From Owenia fusiformis (Eukaryota; Annelida; Polychaeta; Sabellida; Oweniidae): a stretch of DNA of 60,000 bases. A program made the position numbers and the translations under genes. Shown one piece after another: positions 1-12,100 of this stretch. The notes beneath the pieces were generated by a model that did not search any database, was not told the DNA's origin, and worked only from the letters and a program-made list of their open reading frames with translations. Within the stretch, counting starts at the first letter, position 1. Each line of letters starts with the position of its first letter. Location of the stretch: contig CAIIXF020000006.1 in the NCBI GenBank assembly GCA_903813345.2, positions 27,351,936 through 27,411,935 of the forward strand. The letters are read 5' to 3'.

Positions 1-917
1 AAGATGTTACTAGTATACAATACATGTACTATACTACCCAGAGACAGATATACTATCTACTCCAGTTTCAAGTTAAATATTCTAAAATGGAAAATGGAGT
101 ACCAAATTTCATTTGGTATAATTATATTTTTTGATAGAGACAATGGCCATTGTTAAAATCAAATAAACATGAGATAATTAATTTATTAGGGTAGTTTATA
201 CTTCATGCCTAGTTCACACTTCAAAACTAAGTTGAATTCAGATGTCATCTTGAAAATAGAATGAGCCTAAATGGATTGCTGTCTCAAAGGGTATCTAAGT
301 CTAGAGATGAGTTGTAAGTAATTCACGACTTTGAAAATGTTTTGATAACTTTTGCGCATGGGACTTCATATTTATCCCTAAAAATGGTTGTGATTTTATT
401 TCATATTGATGCAAGATACACATACTTTTATTTTTTAATGACCATTCGCAAGTCTTGTTAGTGCAAAATTAATGAATATAATTTCATGTATATATTTTTC
501 ATTGATGCACTTGATTTCTAAAGTTCACAATTTGTGAACAATTTCTGCATCTTAAACTTTCATAAAATAAATTCCATAATGATCAAATTATGATACCTTT
601 ATTACTTATTGTAAAATGAGGTGATTTGAGTGTGGGCAGGGTGGGGAAGTATTTTGCATGAATTTAAAAAATGAACCACCCCCTCCGAGTCACAAAATCC
701 TGACTATTGTAAGCCACATAATATGATGAAAGCAAATGAATATCAGTCAGTCAAGCTAGTTAGCTATCTAGATCACAATGTGATATTGTGCAGATAGAAC
801 TTTTTTTTTATTGCCTGATATATAGATATTTTTTATATATAATATAATTATTATAGGAATTTGCAGGATATGAAGTTTAAAAATGGAAATGTCTACAGGG
901 GCATAGCCAGCTTTCAG
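1..917. other. Non-coding AT-rich stretch
   Basis: No convincing exon, RNA gene or clear transposon end was seen here. Short open frames near 770-1050 overlap on both strands, have no recognisable domain and partly lie in a dispersed repeat, so they are not called. Confidence 0.5.
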
Positions 918-1267
918 ATGCGATCGCCAAAAAATCCCATTTTCAGTCAGGAGATGCGATTGTGGCATAAGATGCCAACAATTAAGATTTATCTTGAATT
1001 TTACAAAAAAGTATGCAACTTCCTTCATAATAAATTGAGCTAGAAGCTTCAAATAAAAAGCATTTAATTTAAAGCTCTTTTCTTCTCATGGTTATATTTT
1101 ATTGGTTATGGGGGGGGGGTGCGATCACCAATTGCACCCCCCCCCCATGGCTATGCCTATGGTCTAATTGAAATGTAAAAACTCTGCATTGAACTACAAG
1201 AATTAAATGTTGCTTTCACATTCAAATAGCTGATACAGATATTCTATCTACTAGTGTACTCATATGA

Positions 1268-2036
1268 GCACGTGAAGCCCTTGAGGTAAATAAACAACTG
1301 ACAGATATGAATAAACAATCATGGCTCACGCACATCAATGATGTACTTAAATATATTTACAATGGTACTTCACCAAACTATTTAAACTTAAAACCAAGAG
1401 AAATTAAGAAATTACTGGAAAATAGATACATACAATTTTGGGAAACTAAAATAAAATCAAATAATGGTAAATTGAGGTTTTATAAGATAATAAAAGCAAA
1501 ATGGAACAAGGAACCATACTTGGATTTAATCAAAAATGAAATAGACAGAAATAACTTGACAAAGCTAAGAATTAGCGCACATAAATTAGAAATCGAAACA
1601 GGTCGTTACACAAAACCAATTACCCCTATTGAAGAAAGAAAATGTTTAATGTGTAACAAGAAAACCGGTTCAGAATGCCATTTCCTATTAGAATGCAATA
1701 AGTTAAAAGATGTTCGGTCAAGTTACATGGATAAAATAAAAAAACACTGTCAAAATTTAGAAAACATGAATAAAGTGGAACAAAAATTAATGTTTCTATT
1801 TAATTCAGAGGGAATAATATTAAATATACTAGCAAGATATATATCTAATATTTTTTATCGAGAGAGAAAAAAACACGAAATGCATCCAATAAAATCTTGC
1901 AATGATCAAGCACCCTTTGATTAGTTAGTATAATATATAGATAATTAGTTAAGCTTTTTCATTTTTTTCTGTTTAAGCTGTACACTTTGCCCAAATGTGG
2001 GATACAAGTATAATAAAGCTCATAATAATAATGATA
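1268..2036 (+). mobile_element. 5'-truncated non-LTR retrotransposon (LINE) insertion
   Basis: This insert splits the surrounding repeat, and the empty site is preserved at 14447-14452. It is flanked by the 6-bp duplication ATATGA at 1262-1267 and 2037-2042. It ends in a short ATAATAATAATGAT tail, as expected of target-primed reverse transcription, and carries only the C-terminal coding part of a LINE ORF2. The reverse transcriptase core is absent, so the copy is dead on arrival. Confidence 0.82.
1307..1924 (+). pseudogene. C-terminal fragment of LINE ORF2 polyprotein
   Basis: This is an open frame of 205 codons with no reverse transcriptase palm motifs. It has a segment typical of the LINE ORF2 C-terminus: LRISAHKLEIETGRY around residues 88-102, followed by a Cys/His cluster (CLMCNKKTGSECHFLLEC), the zinc-knuckle-like region seen after the RT domain in CR1/Jockey-like elements. 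The first Met is simply the first ATG after the truncation point and is not a real start. The frame is intact, which suggests a recent insertion. The match to LINE C-termini is recognised from family knowledge; the exact clade is not resolved. Confidence 0.72.
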
Positions 2037-2163
2037 ATATGAACAGAGATATAGAATTTCAAACTGAAACATTAAGATAATCTGTTCTGTCATTGAAACA
2101 ATATTTATGGCCAGCTAAATTTCTGAGAATTTAATGTGTTTCATTCGTTTACTCCTGGACCAT

Positions 2164-5100
2164 TATGGAACCAAAGACTTTAGAAATAAAATTGATAAAA
2201 TAAAAAAAAATTGGCAACCTTAAAGATGCATTATGCCATAGGTTTCTCCCCCAGACAATGAATGCTGTACTAGTGTTATTGCTCATATTATATCACACAT
2301 ACCATGGATAAATCTTGAGAATAACTTTTTGGTATATTACTGTCGAAATATCAGAAATAATCAACAGAACAACCAAACTCCAGAATTAAACACAATCGAT
2401 TCCTCGGCTATAGAGGGGAATCCCCATTGAGTCACACAATCGCCTTGAACCAGGGAGCCAATCAGGTTTATGATAAACAAATTCAACGACCAATCAGATA
2501 ACAGGAGGACTTTCCCGGAATATTCAAACTTCAGATTGAATTAATTTCTTCGAAAATAATTAGATCGGCCAGCACAATCGCAAAATTAACACTGAAAGAA
2601 GGGGATTTGCGACCTCTTCTTTTGTAAGTAGATGGGTATATATGTGGTGAAACTCAATATGCAAAAAAGTCCAGAGGTGTCTTGATTGTGCTATCCTATG
2701 GCATAGAGCCTCTTTAACACCTCCCCCCAACTGAACTACGTGTTGAAGCCTCTTTATATTTGAATTTTTATTTACATAACCTACTATGTACTAGGAAAAT
2801 ACAGTACTTATGATATTGATGGAAATGTAAATTGACTTCATTTTCTATGCCTCCAAACTTTCCCAATTTTTTCCTCAATTACAATAGGTTGAAAATTGAT
2901 GATAAATCTAATGGATTTTTGAAAATCTATTAAAATATTTGCTAATTCTAAGAAGTACTTTTTCTGTACTTTAAAATAACATGAAATAGTTCTTGCCGGT
3001 GTCTAGAAGCAAAATGATTTCATCCGAATATAAATCACAGTCACTTGCTATGAAAAATAAATGTCAAAATAGATTAGCCATAGTGGTTTGTGATTAATCT
3101 TTTCTCAAATTGGCGTTCATTTGAAATCACTTACGTTGTTATTCTTGATTTACCCCTCTTACCATACTCAAATGGGCTTAATTATGAGCAAGAAACTCCG
3201 GTTGCAAATATGAGTGTGAGATACATTAATGATAAATTATCTTGACATATAAGCGCACATCGGCGTATATGTTGAAGATAGATCAAGTTATCTATTAAAA
3301 TCAGCGATGGTTTCGCGTGGGACATTTTGTGGGGTTCACCAGAAAAAAGAAAGTCCGAATAGGTATCATATTTTTTTACTGTTAATTATGGTGTTGAGTA
3401 CTTGCTGATACCCCCATTACACTCCCAGTACATCAGAGGGTAATTTGAGTGTTAGAATTTGTCTTCTTAATTGTCTTTCGTGGGGGAAATTCTGATATAC
3501 CCCAGGAAATATCCCGAGCGAGACCATCCCCTGTCTTATGCGATTGAGCAAAACAAAATGCATTTATGGTGTACAACATCTTGGTGGATTGGCCATAACC
3601 AGGGTAACAACTGCATGAGTTCCAAGTTAATATATCGGATAGCATGCATTAGTTCATCAAAATCAAGCACATAAATTCCTTTTGTTGTTCCGTACCTTTA
3701 CCATCGTTCGCCAGGCGTTATACCATATGCTGCCACATCGTCCATTGCCTCACTTCGTATTATGATAAAGTGCTTTATGTGTGCACGTGGCTAATACCAT
3801 TTGAGACATCAAAGTGCAATGTTAGACGCGAAAGCCCCTTTTTTCTTTGAATTTTTTAGAGATTTTCCCTTTAGGCTCGAACATATTGGGAACGATATTC
3901 ATATTATTGCTTACATAATTGTGCCGTACTGAAGTTTAGCACCCGAATCGAAAATGTTGAATTATCTGCCATTTTATCTAGTTGAAATGGATATAAAGAC
4001 GTCACAGTTGGAGAACAATGGACTTTATGAAGTGGTGTTGTAGCTTACCCCGCGAGTTCAACGGTCACGCTCCCCGTTTTAAGACTTGATACGAACATGA
4101 TTATACAATACAAAAATCATTTATAAACTAATGAAAATAAAGGATTGTCAAAAGATCAGTTGTTTGTTGTCAAGTAAACAACAAATAATTGTTTATTATA
4201 AATAAGGTTAAAAAATAAACACATATAGAGTTAATTTTTAATTGATATTAATGAAATGTCACTGAATGATGGTGTTAATGTTACTGTTATCGCAGGAGAA
4301 ACCAGTGCTACACTGATAGCAGCAGCAGGTTTTAATTAGTCTGGTACTTTGTGCTATATGGTTGCTGATTTATGGCCATTACTTAGGATTGTTTAGCCTT
4401 ATCGGATTACTGAGTCTGGTGGTCGTATGTATCATACCTAAGAGGTGGTCCTCTATTATAGCCAAATCAGATATAATTATCATAATTTTCTATAAAAATC
4501 TGACGCACTTGAATGTGACGCACTTGTATGTGACGCCGATACTGAAGCGCCTGTAAAATTAATAAATATCATCATTAGGGATAAATGGGTGATTATTTTC
4601 TGAGTTTGGGTTATACTAACGTTATTTCTTGATCGCCCCTTGTATCTTATAATGTCAATGCATGTAAGCAAACGCTAATACACGTCGGACGAAACTGGGG
4701 ACAATTAGCGTAACATTTTGGCGTCAAAATACCAAAACAAAACAATGGGCAGTATATGGCACAAAGAGACTTGTAACGTCAGAAACGACAAGCGTTACAT
4801 TTTGTCAAGTTTAGTCAACCTAAAAATAAGATGCTTTATCCTTATTCAATCCTGGTAAAATTCACAGAGCAACAAGATCTCAAGGACAATATTTCTAAAA
4901 TGTTTTTGATTTTTGAAAAACGGTCAAAAAATCCACTCGGAGCGTTAGTAAAAATTGATATGTATGGAATTTGTGGTAAAAATCGATGTGTTACATTTTT
5001 TCGAGTCTCTAAAATCAGCTCTTATTTTGATATTATTTGAAAAATATACAAATCGGTTATTGTTTTGTAAAATTCGCCATGACAATAGTGTGCAGTTAAT

Positions 5101-6014
5101 TTATTTTTGAAATCAGACCTAAATTAGAAGGTTAAAGGCACAATCAAATCCATGGGGGTGACAAATTTACAAGCAACATGTGCAACAGACCTGCCAATCT
5201 ATTCAAATACAATACCTCCAAAACGATTCACGATGTATTATAAATTGGTGAAGTTATAATGGATTCAAAGTCCAAAAATGGGTGAAAAATGTTTAAATTC
5301 TTCCAAATAATAAGAATGGTAACCATACTTATAGAAAAACAATAGATTATTGAAAAATCTTTAGTTTTCCTGAAATAAAGTGTTATTAAAGTGTGTTTTT
5401 GGAAAATAGACATAAAAAGGAATATAATGACATATGCCAGAAATATTCTAAAATTGAAACTATAATTTCAATTTTAAAATTTTTGTTACGCTGCTATGCT
5501 CGCAAAATCTGATTCTCTCTTTAAATAAAGGTAAACTTATTGCTTGTCTCCCTCGCCTTCAAAATCTTACACAATTTTGAAAATTTTAAAAGCGTTCATA
5601 TAAGACAATTTGAACTGTAGCCGTTATGTAATTGTGACGTCATAAATGCACATGTTCTATTGAATAAAATGTGAAATTTTAGAAAAACTTTTGCTCAGTA
5701 TTTCAAAAGTTATCCCGATTTCAACGAACCGTGTAAGCGTAAAATGTTACGTCTTACATGATGTCGGGGTATATTTAACTTTAAAAATGTGATAGATCCC
5801 ATCAAACCTTTAAAAGAAAAATAATTTCAGTGAAATGCGAATAAAAATTACTTCAAAATGATATATAAAGAACATAGTTAGCTTTTTAAATAAGATATTA
5901 ACGCTTAAAGCTGAGATTAGCCGGAATTGTCCCCAGGCCCGTGCACGTCATAGAAGTTAATTATGGTTTTTAAGCATCGCTCTAAATTCTTATAATTTCA
6001 GTACATAGGGGTTA
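2164..6014. other. Gene-poor stretch
   Basis: No exon chain, RNA gene or complete transposon is supported over these 3.8 kb. The open frames here are below 75 codons, AT-rich and without recognisable domains. A small direct repeat (GTGACGCACTTG-like, about 18 bp, two to three copies) lies near 4500-4535. Confidence 0.45.
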
Positions 6015-6028
6015 TTCACTGGGAGGTT

Positions 6029-6133
6029 TTGGATACAGGGAATATCCCGAGGGATATACAATATATCTTCCCGAGGGATCGAAGGGACCGAGGGAAGATG
6101 TATTGTATATCCCAAGGGATATTCCATGTATCC
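6029..6133. repeat. Near-perfect hairpin (about 105 bp)
   Basis: The arm from 6029 (GGATACAGGGAATATCCC, then GGATATACAATATATCTTCCC) is repeated inverted up to 6133 (GGGAAGATGTATTGTATATCC, then GGATATTCCATGTATCC). The loop is short and centred near 6080. Because the arms mirror each other, matching open frames appear on both strands and are not genes. Confidence 0.75.
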
Positions 6134-6149
6134 AAACCGACCGTGCATA

Positions 6150-6490
6150 ACTGGTGTATCTCATACTTGAGTGGGTTTAGGGTAGATATAACCTTTTCCA
6201 CCTTTTTCAAATGACAAGATATTTATATTGAACATTTTCGTAACATTCTTTTTGTTCAATACAATGAAATTGTAACATTTAAACTTAAAAAATTAAAATT
6301 TTAAAATTAAAAAATTAAAACTTTTGATATTTAAACTTTTTTAAACTTTTGAAAAATTATAGATATATTATATCTGCCCGCATTTGGCCTGGAGCGGGAC
6401 ATATACAATATATCCTTCCCGCTCCTCAGATACGATATATATTCCCGGGTGATATCTACCCCAAACCCACTCAAGTATGAGATACATGTA
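6150..6490. repeat. Inverted repeat pair around 6150 and 6490
   Basis: GTATCTCATACTTGAGTGGG near 6155-6174 recurs inverted near 6465-6485, together with the neighbouring TAGGGTAGATAT segment. The two arms enclose an A/T-rich spacer with TTAAAA runs. With the adjacent hairpin at 6029-6133 this looks like one compound fold-back element. No transposase gene is visible. Confidence 0.65.
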
Positions 6491-6832
6491 TATGTGTTTG
6501 CAAAATTGAGGTTAACTGGATTATCCATACCAACCGCTGAGATTTGCTTACTTTCCAGACAAGACATGAAATGCGACATATTTTGAAATTTAAAATTTCA
6601 ATAATTTAAGATCACATTCTTTTGCTCCCCTTAATTTTCACAATTTGACTCAAACCTCATTAAAAGTTTCTCTTTAAAACCTATCAAAACCTTCGACTTC
6701 CATTTGGTCTAACTTGTTCAAAACCATGGAGATCAAAGAAACGGAAAGGGGAACTGGGTGATAATTATGGCTTCGCTTTTGTGCTGTATCACCAGAATAT
6801 ATCTTAACAGAAAGAACAATACTTGAACTCAC

Positions 6833-8213
6833 CAAATCCAAATGATCAGCGTCGTCTACATCCAGGGAACCTAACTGTCGTTGTTGCGGTAATGGATCAG
6901 GTAAACCTGAAAAAGCCAAATAATGTTTAATGACAAATGAAATCCAGAATGCCATTTAACTTGGAACGCCATATCGATCTTATGAACTTTAATTCAAGTT
7001 CAATTTCAAGTTCAAACACAGAGCAAAACAATGAGGCACTGCTTTTTATATATTATACTTTATTTGTTCATAACTCACATTTTCGACCGGTTTCCTCCCA
7101 AAGATTGCAGAACAATGTTCTTGACACTCTAGTTGCCGCCTCTTGAAACCTTTTGCTAAAAGCGTTCTTTCCAGTTTGCAAGGACCCAAGATACACAGTT
7201 TTGTCTGTTGCTTCCCCGAGGACATGGTCCCAAATAAGCATCTGAAATGGAAATATATGTTGGAAACAAGTGTGCACCTTTACATTTGTGCATAAGATGA
7301 GATTATTTGTCCAAATGTTACTAATGTTTTCTATTAAAATTAATAATGCTATAATATGATCTGACGAAATGCCATAACTCATCATACCTGTTGTAAATGG
7401 TTACAGAAGTTACAGATGTTTGACTAAAAGCCACATTCTTTCAGTATGAATTCGGATGATTGATACACTGCATGATCAACATGACCCCCCCCCTCCAGAC
7501 GAAAGATATTGAAAGTAGTAAACTGCAAACGCTGATCCCCCTTCCTAGAATATAGATATCTAAGCTTAGGGGCCAAACGAAAAGGACTAAAAACTGTGAG
7601 GAAACCAAGGAGACAAGCACTCATTACCTCTATCCTTTCTACTCCCTTTAACTTACTCAACTTATATTAGTGTCCTACATTTTGTGAAAACAGTGAAAAC
7701 CTGTCCTAAGAGAATGAGGTAATATCAAAATCACAAACATTGATCTAAAGTCCATTCAAAATCCTTCCCATTGAACAACGGGGAGCAAGTCATCCCTCTC
7801 TCATATTTTCTTCATTTATAGGTTAATAAATTACCTAGAATACAAGAGGGATGGGTGACTGATGCCCGGGTCACATTTGCTCAGATTCATCGGCCAGCGC
7901 AAACCTGATTGAGTATTCTGGTCAAAACTGTAGTGTATACAAGTTTGAACAAAATACTCAATCAGCAGGGCGCTGGCCGATGAATCGGAGCAAATATGAC
8001 CCAGGAATTCCTTTCATTGAAATTTGCTCAAAAGTCAACACGGCTTGCAAAAGAACTTAAATGGAAACAACTTACCTTTATCTTCTCGCCCTGCTTTTGC
8101 AATTTTGCTTGATAAACACCCTTAATCTCATAGAGTTCTGGTTCTACCTCTTTTTGAAGGTATATTTTATCATCGCTTTCAATCATATGCCAATTATTCA
8201 GAAACGAAGCCAT
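6833..8213 (-). CDS. Unrecognised gene, first three exons (partial)
   Basis: Three minus-strand exons join in phase with consensus splice sites: 8213-8076, 7241-7079 and 6906-6833. They give 125 codons. Exon 1 opens with an ATG in a good context (ATCATGG) and ends at a GTAAG donor. Exon 2 follows CCATTTCAG and ends at GTGAGT. Exon 3 follows TTTTTCAG and ends at GTGAGT. The reading frame stays open across both joins. The protein starts MASFLNNWHMIESDDKIYLQ and is charged, then has a mixed segment rich in K, R and aromatic residues (residues 47-100), then an acidic D-rich stretch (residues 113-124). I see no signal peptide, membrane segment or known domain. Later exons below 6833 were not identified. 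The function is unknown; the case rests on splice-site and phase agreement only. Confidence 0.5.
7863..8006. mobile_element. MITE with about 45-bp inverted ends, copy 1
   Basis: The inverted ends carry GTCACATTTGCTCAGATTCATC on the left and GATGAATCGGAGCAAATATGAC on the right. Each is followed inward by a GGCCAGCGC-like G/C block and a GATTGAGTATT segment. Related copies are at 15591-15717 and, split by another element, at about 16415-17280. It lies in the first intron of the minus-strand gene. There is no coding capacity. Confidence 0.75.
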
Positions 8214-8514
8214 GATGGAATAACAAGCATAGTCTGCATGTGCGTGTACGTATATCAGAGTGTAAAAACGTAATACTCCATGTTACTAAGAAATTCCCCT
8301 GCAATCATGCAGCCCTTAAAAATGTCACACACTAGCTTTGTTTTATCAATGAGACCTTGATTTTAAAATCTGTCATATTAGCATAGAACTTCAAGGTTTC
8401 AGCAAATGACACATAACCGTAATTACTTTTTAATTGGTTAATACGTTATTATAAACCGAAACAATAAAATGATAGGATATTTCAAAAGGGTATCTCAAAA
8501 GTAAAGAGGGAGTA

Positions 8515-8846
8515 CAGTAGAACCTGTTAAATCTAAAACCTGGGTAATCCGAGTACCTTCAAATCCGAACGCTTTCCCCTCTGCCTTACCATTTACTTTC
8601 ATGTCATAGAAACTTGAAAAGTGAAGATGCACCTGTCTTACTTGAACACTTTTAAAAATAGTTCACAGATTTCTCAAATATTTTAAAAGCTTAGATTTAT
8701 TTTTGTTTCAACATTTTTGGAAAAATATCTAATACTCTTAATCATATCGGGCCTTCAAAGTCCAGGATCTTGGAGATGCGAAAACCTGTCTAATCCGAAC
8801 ACTTTTAGCTAGTTCCAATGGCGTTCAGATTAGTCAGGTTTTACTG
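8515..8846. mobile_element. pogo/Tc1-type MITE (332 bp, TA target)
   Basis: The ends CAGTAGAACCTGTTAAATC and (right end, inverted) CAGTAAAACCTGACTAATC form terminal inverted repeats. A TA dinucleotide flanks each end, at 8513-8514 and 8847-8848. The CAGTA-AACCT terminus is typical of pogo/Tigger-type elements. It is non-autonomous, with no transposase frame. Confidence 0.75.
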
Positions 8847-9123
8847 TATTTTAGATTGTAAAATACTATACAAGTATCATTGGATAAGCCATGTACCAGT
8901 CGTGAAATCCATAACATTCCTTAGCCTCGGGGTAAAGAGCCAATGAGTGACCCAGAAACGAAATACTTGTTTCAACAAACAACATGCGCAAATGAATCTT
9001 TGTTAACCTGCTAACTGACGTTATATGATCACTAATACATTTACAAAGGACAAATACAATGGAATAATTAGAGTTTGGACACTTTAGAAAGTCGAAAACG
9101 AATCAGAAGTCTACACACGGAAC

Positions 9124-12100
9124 ATGGATAGATGGACCATATATGTCTGTCTCATTCTATTAATATCCGACTACATTTACCCAATCAAAATACCTGGTGC
9201 TGACAACAATGCGGTGAGTAATGAATTGATATGCCAATTCTAACATGAAACTAAAGAAAGAAATTATAATAATCATCGATTCCGGCGTTAATGGTTTTAT
9301 GGCTAGCACTGCGTTTTCTACCTGGTTTACATAATACATGCTCTTTTTTCCTTTGTCAAGACATTTTAGGAATTGAGGTTTATATGAAACCAGTAAAATT
9401 TAACAAAATTCAATTTCGATTTTCAGGGTAAAAGCTTCCTTTTAAACACAACATCTGAGGATCCCCTGGGAATATCCCTCGATATAGCAAACGATGACAA
9501 CAATGACGACCCTCTTGGAATATCTCTTGAAAACAATGATCAGCCACTTGGTACTTCACTTATCTGTCAAGATGATATGGATACAAGCGCCAATAGTCCA
9601 AAACTAGATGTATTTGATTTTTGCGACGACGATGGCAAATACGAAAATACGGTTAAAACACCTTCGAAAATCCGTCATAACGAAAACAAACAATTAACCA
9701 GTACTCCCATTGCGCCATTCAAAAATCAGATGAAAAGTGACTTATGGAACGATAGCTTTAGCGATTATGACGACGAGACATCTCCTATAGATAGCTTAAA
9801 AGATTTACTTCCGGAAGACTTAGGGAGTGTTACCCCGAAAGTCAACATCACTTCTTTCTCAACAGGTGAGTAATATTCTGATCTAACAACTAGGCGCCCG
9901 GTCGATTGAGTATTTTGTTCAGAAATGCATTTGATTTGAACAAATTATCTATCCAACAACATTTGTATTCGAAATGATTTATTTCCTGGGAAAGATGACG
10001 GAAGGATAACTTTTAAGGCCAGTGACCACTTCCTTCCACCTGACGTTCAAATAACGTTTTTCCGGCAAACACATTTTCGACATATATATATTTAAATGCT
10101 CCTTAACAACGCTTGTACATATAAGAAAATACAAAAATACACATAAATTTTCAGGAGACTACTTTTTGATCATGCACTTGTCTTGTTTCAAGACGAGACA
10201 TCCCTTATTCTATCTGCATCGATTTGAGTGATGTTAGACTTCAGATTGCATGTTTAGAAAATAATGTCACAGCGAAAGTATGCCATTTCAAATTTACTCA
10301 TTTAACATTTAATACAATTGCACATTTTAATCTTGTCAATTTATAACATATTGTTCATTTTATAGCCCCAAAACGTGAAAGAACGGTTTCAAGGATATTG
10401 GAAAAAAGCTTAAGACACGGATCATTACTCCAGATTAAATATATGAAGAAATGCTGCATTTCAAAATGTCATTTAAATGTAAACATGGACATGGCTCGTA
10501 GATGTAGGGAGATTTTATGGACGAAGGATTTTGAATCTAGACACGAATGGTTGATACAGAAATTAAGAGACGCAAAACAGAATAATGGAAAATATTTTTT
10601 AATGATTGAAAATGGATTGGGAATATGTTCAAAGGCATTTTGCCAACTTTTTTATATAAGCAAAGGTTTCTATTATAAATCAGTGAAAGATTATGAAAAC
10701 GGAGTCTTGTCAACGGGTTATCAAAGGCGCAGAAGTAAAACATCACTCTACGACGATGCTAAGTTTTGGTTAGAAGAATATGCGACTTATCATGCTGACC
10801 GAATGCCCGATTCAGAAGATGTTATGCTTCCCTACAAGACGAGGAAAGAGGGACTGTACCTTCGATACAAAAGCGAAAGAGTAGAAAAGTTTCGAAACTT
10901 TTTCAGCAAGACAAGTTTCATGCGTATGTGGGCTGACATGTTTCCCCATCTTAAGATTAAAAAGGTAAGCGTAAGATTTATGTTACAAATTAACAAAAAG
11001 AAGTTCATTCCATTAGAATTATGTGCAACATTAATTCCATTATTAAAAAGCCCACCTTGTAATTACATTGCGAACTTTTAGGTTGGTGTGGAAAATATGG
11101 ATTTTTGCAAATTTGAAATGTATACCACTGAATATTCTACTTATTCTTACCTTAATGACCTTTTGTACAAAAATGAGAGGTGTAGACCTTAACTTTAACT
11201 GGGACCGAGTGCAAAACATCCAACCTTCGTTCAAGGTATGATTCTCTGAGAGGGGGGGGGGGATAACGGACCCAATTAACACTTTTGAATTGCCCTTTTG
11301 CCACTTAAATCAGTCCCACTATTAAATAGATTTTTAAGATCCACCCCATTTCAAGATTATAACTGCAGGACCAAACTTTGATATATTTGATACTAGGTTC
11401 ATCGTTATGCATTTATTATTCAACTTTTAATATCGATACGTAACTTTTCGCAGCTTTCCGTACCTTTAAGCCAAAATTATCCTTAGATTGCCTTAGATCT
11501 TTTTCAATTCGAAGTTACATCATATCATAATTTTTTTGCGATAATTGATAAATGTTACGTCATAAAAAGTAGAAAATATATTTACATTAAAATACCAGCC
11601 AATCCCACTCCCTTTGCAGCTTATTTGATTTAGACTATCAAATAATCATTACCTTATGGTACTCAACTGTGCTTATTCTATTATATAGTACTCTATTAAA
11701 TGTTAATTACACACACGCGTGTATCTGTATACAAGGTAATTCAAGTTCACCCTTGAACTTTGGCTTGGCTCTGTGTCAAGTAGAACTAATTGTAGTGTAC
11801 GTACATGTAGGGAGTAGGAACTAGCTTTGTTTACTTGTAAACAATTTTTAGACAAAATAAAGTTTTACCTTGCCCAAACAAGAATTAGGTCATGTTATCC
11901 TTATTATAAAGGGGTTTGTAATAATTAATTAATTCTTTACCACATTCTCTACTAAGTTGTAAAGTTATTTCAATCTGAATACTTATGATTTTGAAAGTTT
12001 TGCAAGTGAATAATCCATCTAAATGTAATATTTAAACTTACTGAAACTCCAAATTCACATGTTACATAATTTGGTATTGTAATACTAACCAGATATGCGG

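Larger units (their letters stand above)
918..2163 (+). repeat. Dispersed repeat, copy 1, split by a LINE
   Basis: Positions 918-1267 and 2037-2163 align with an uninterrupted copy at 14134-14565. Shared landmarks are a GCGATCGCCAAAAAATCC start, a run of C followed by a CTATG-rich segment, and an ending near TTTACTCCTGGAC. The 769 bp between the halves is a separate LINE insertion. The family is probably a non-autonomous element, but its class was not determined. Confidence 0.75.
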
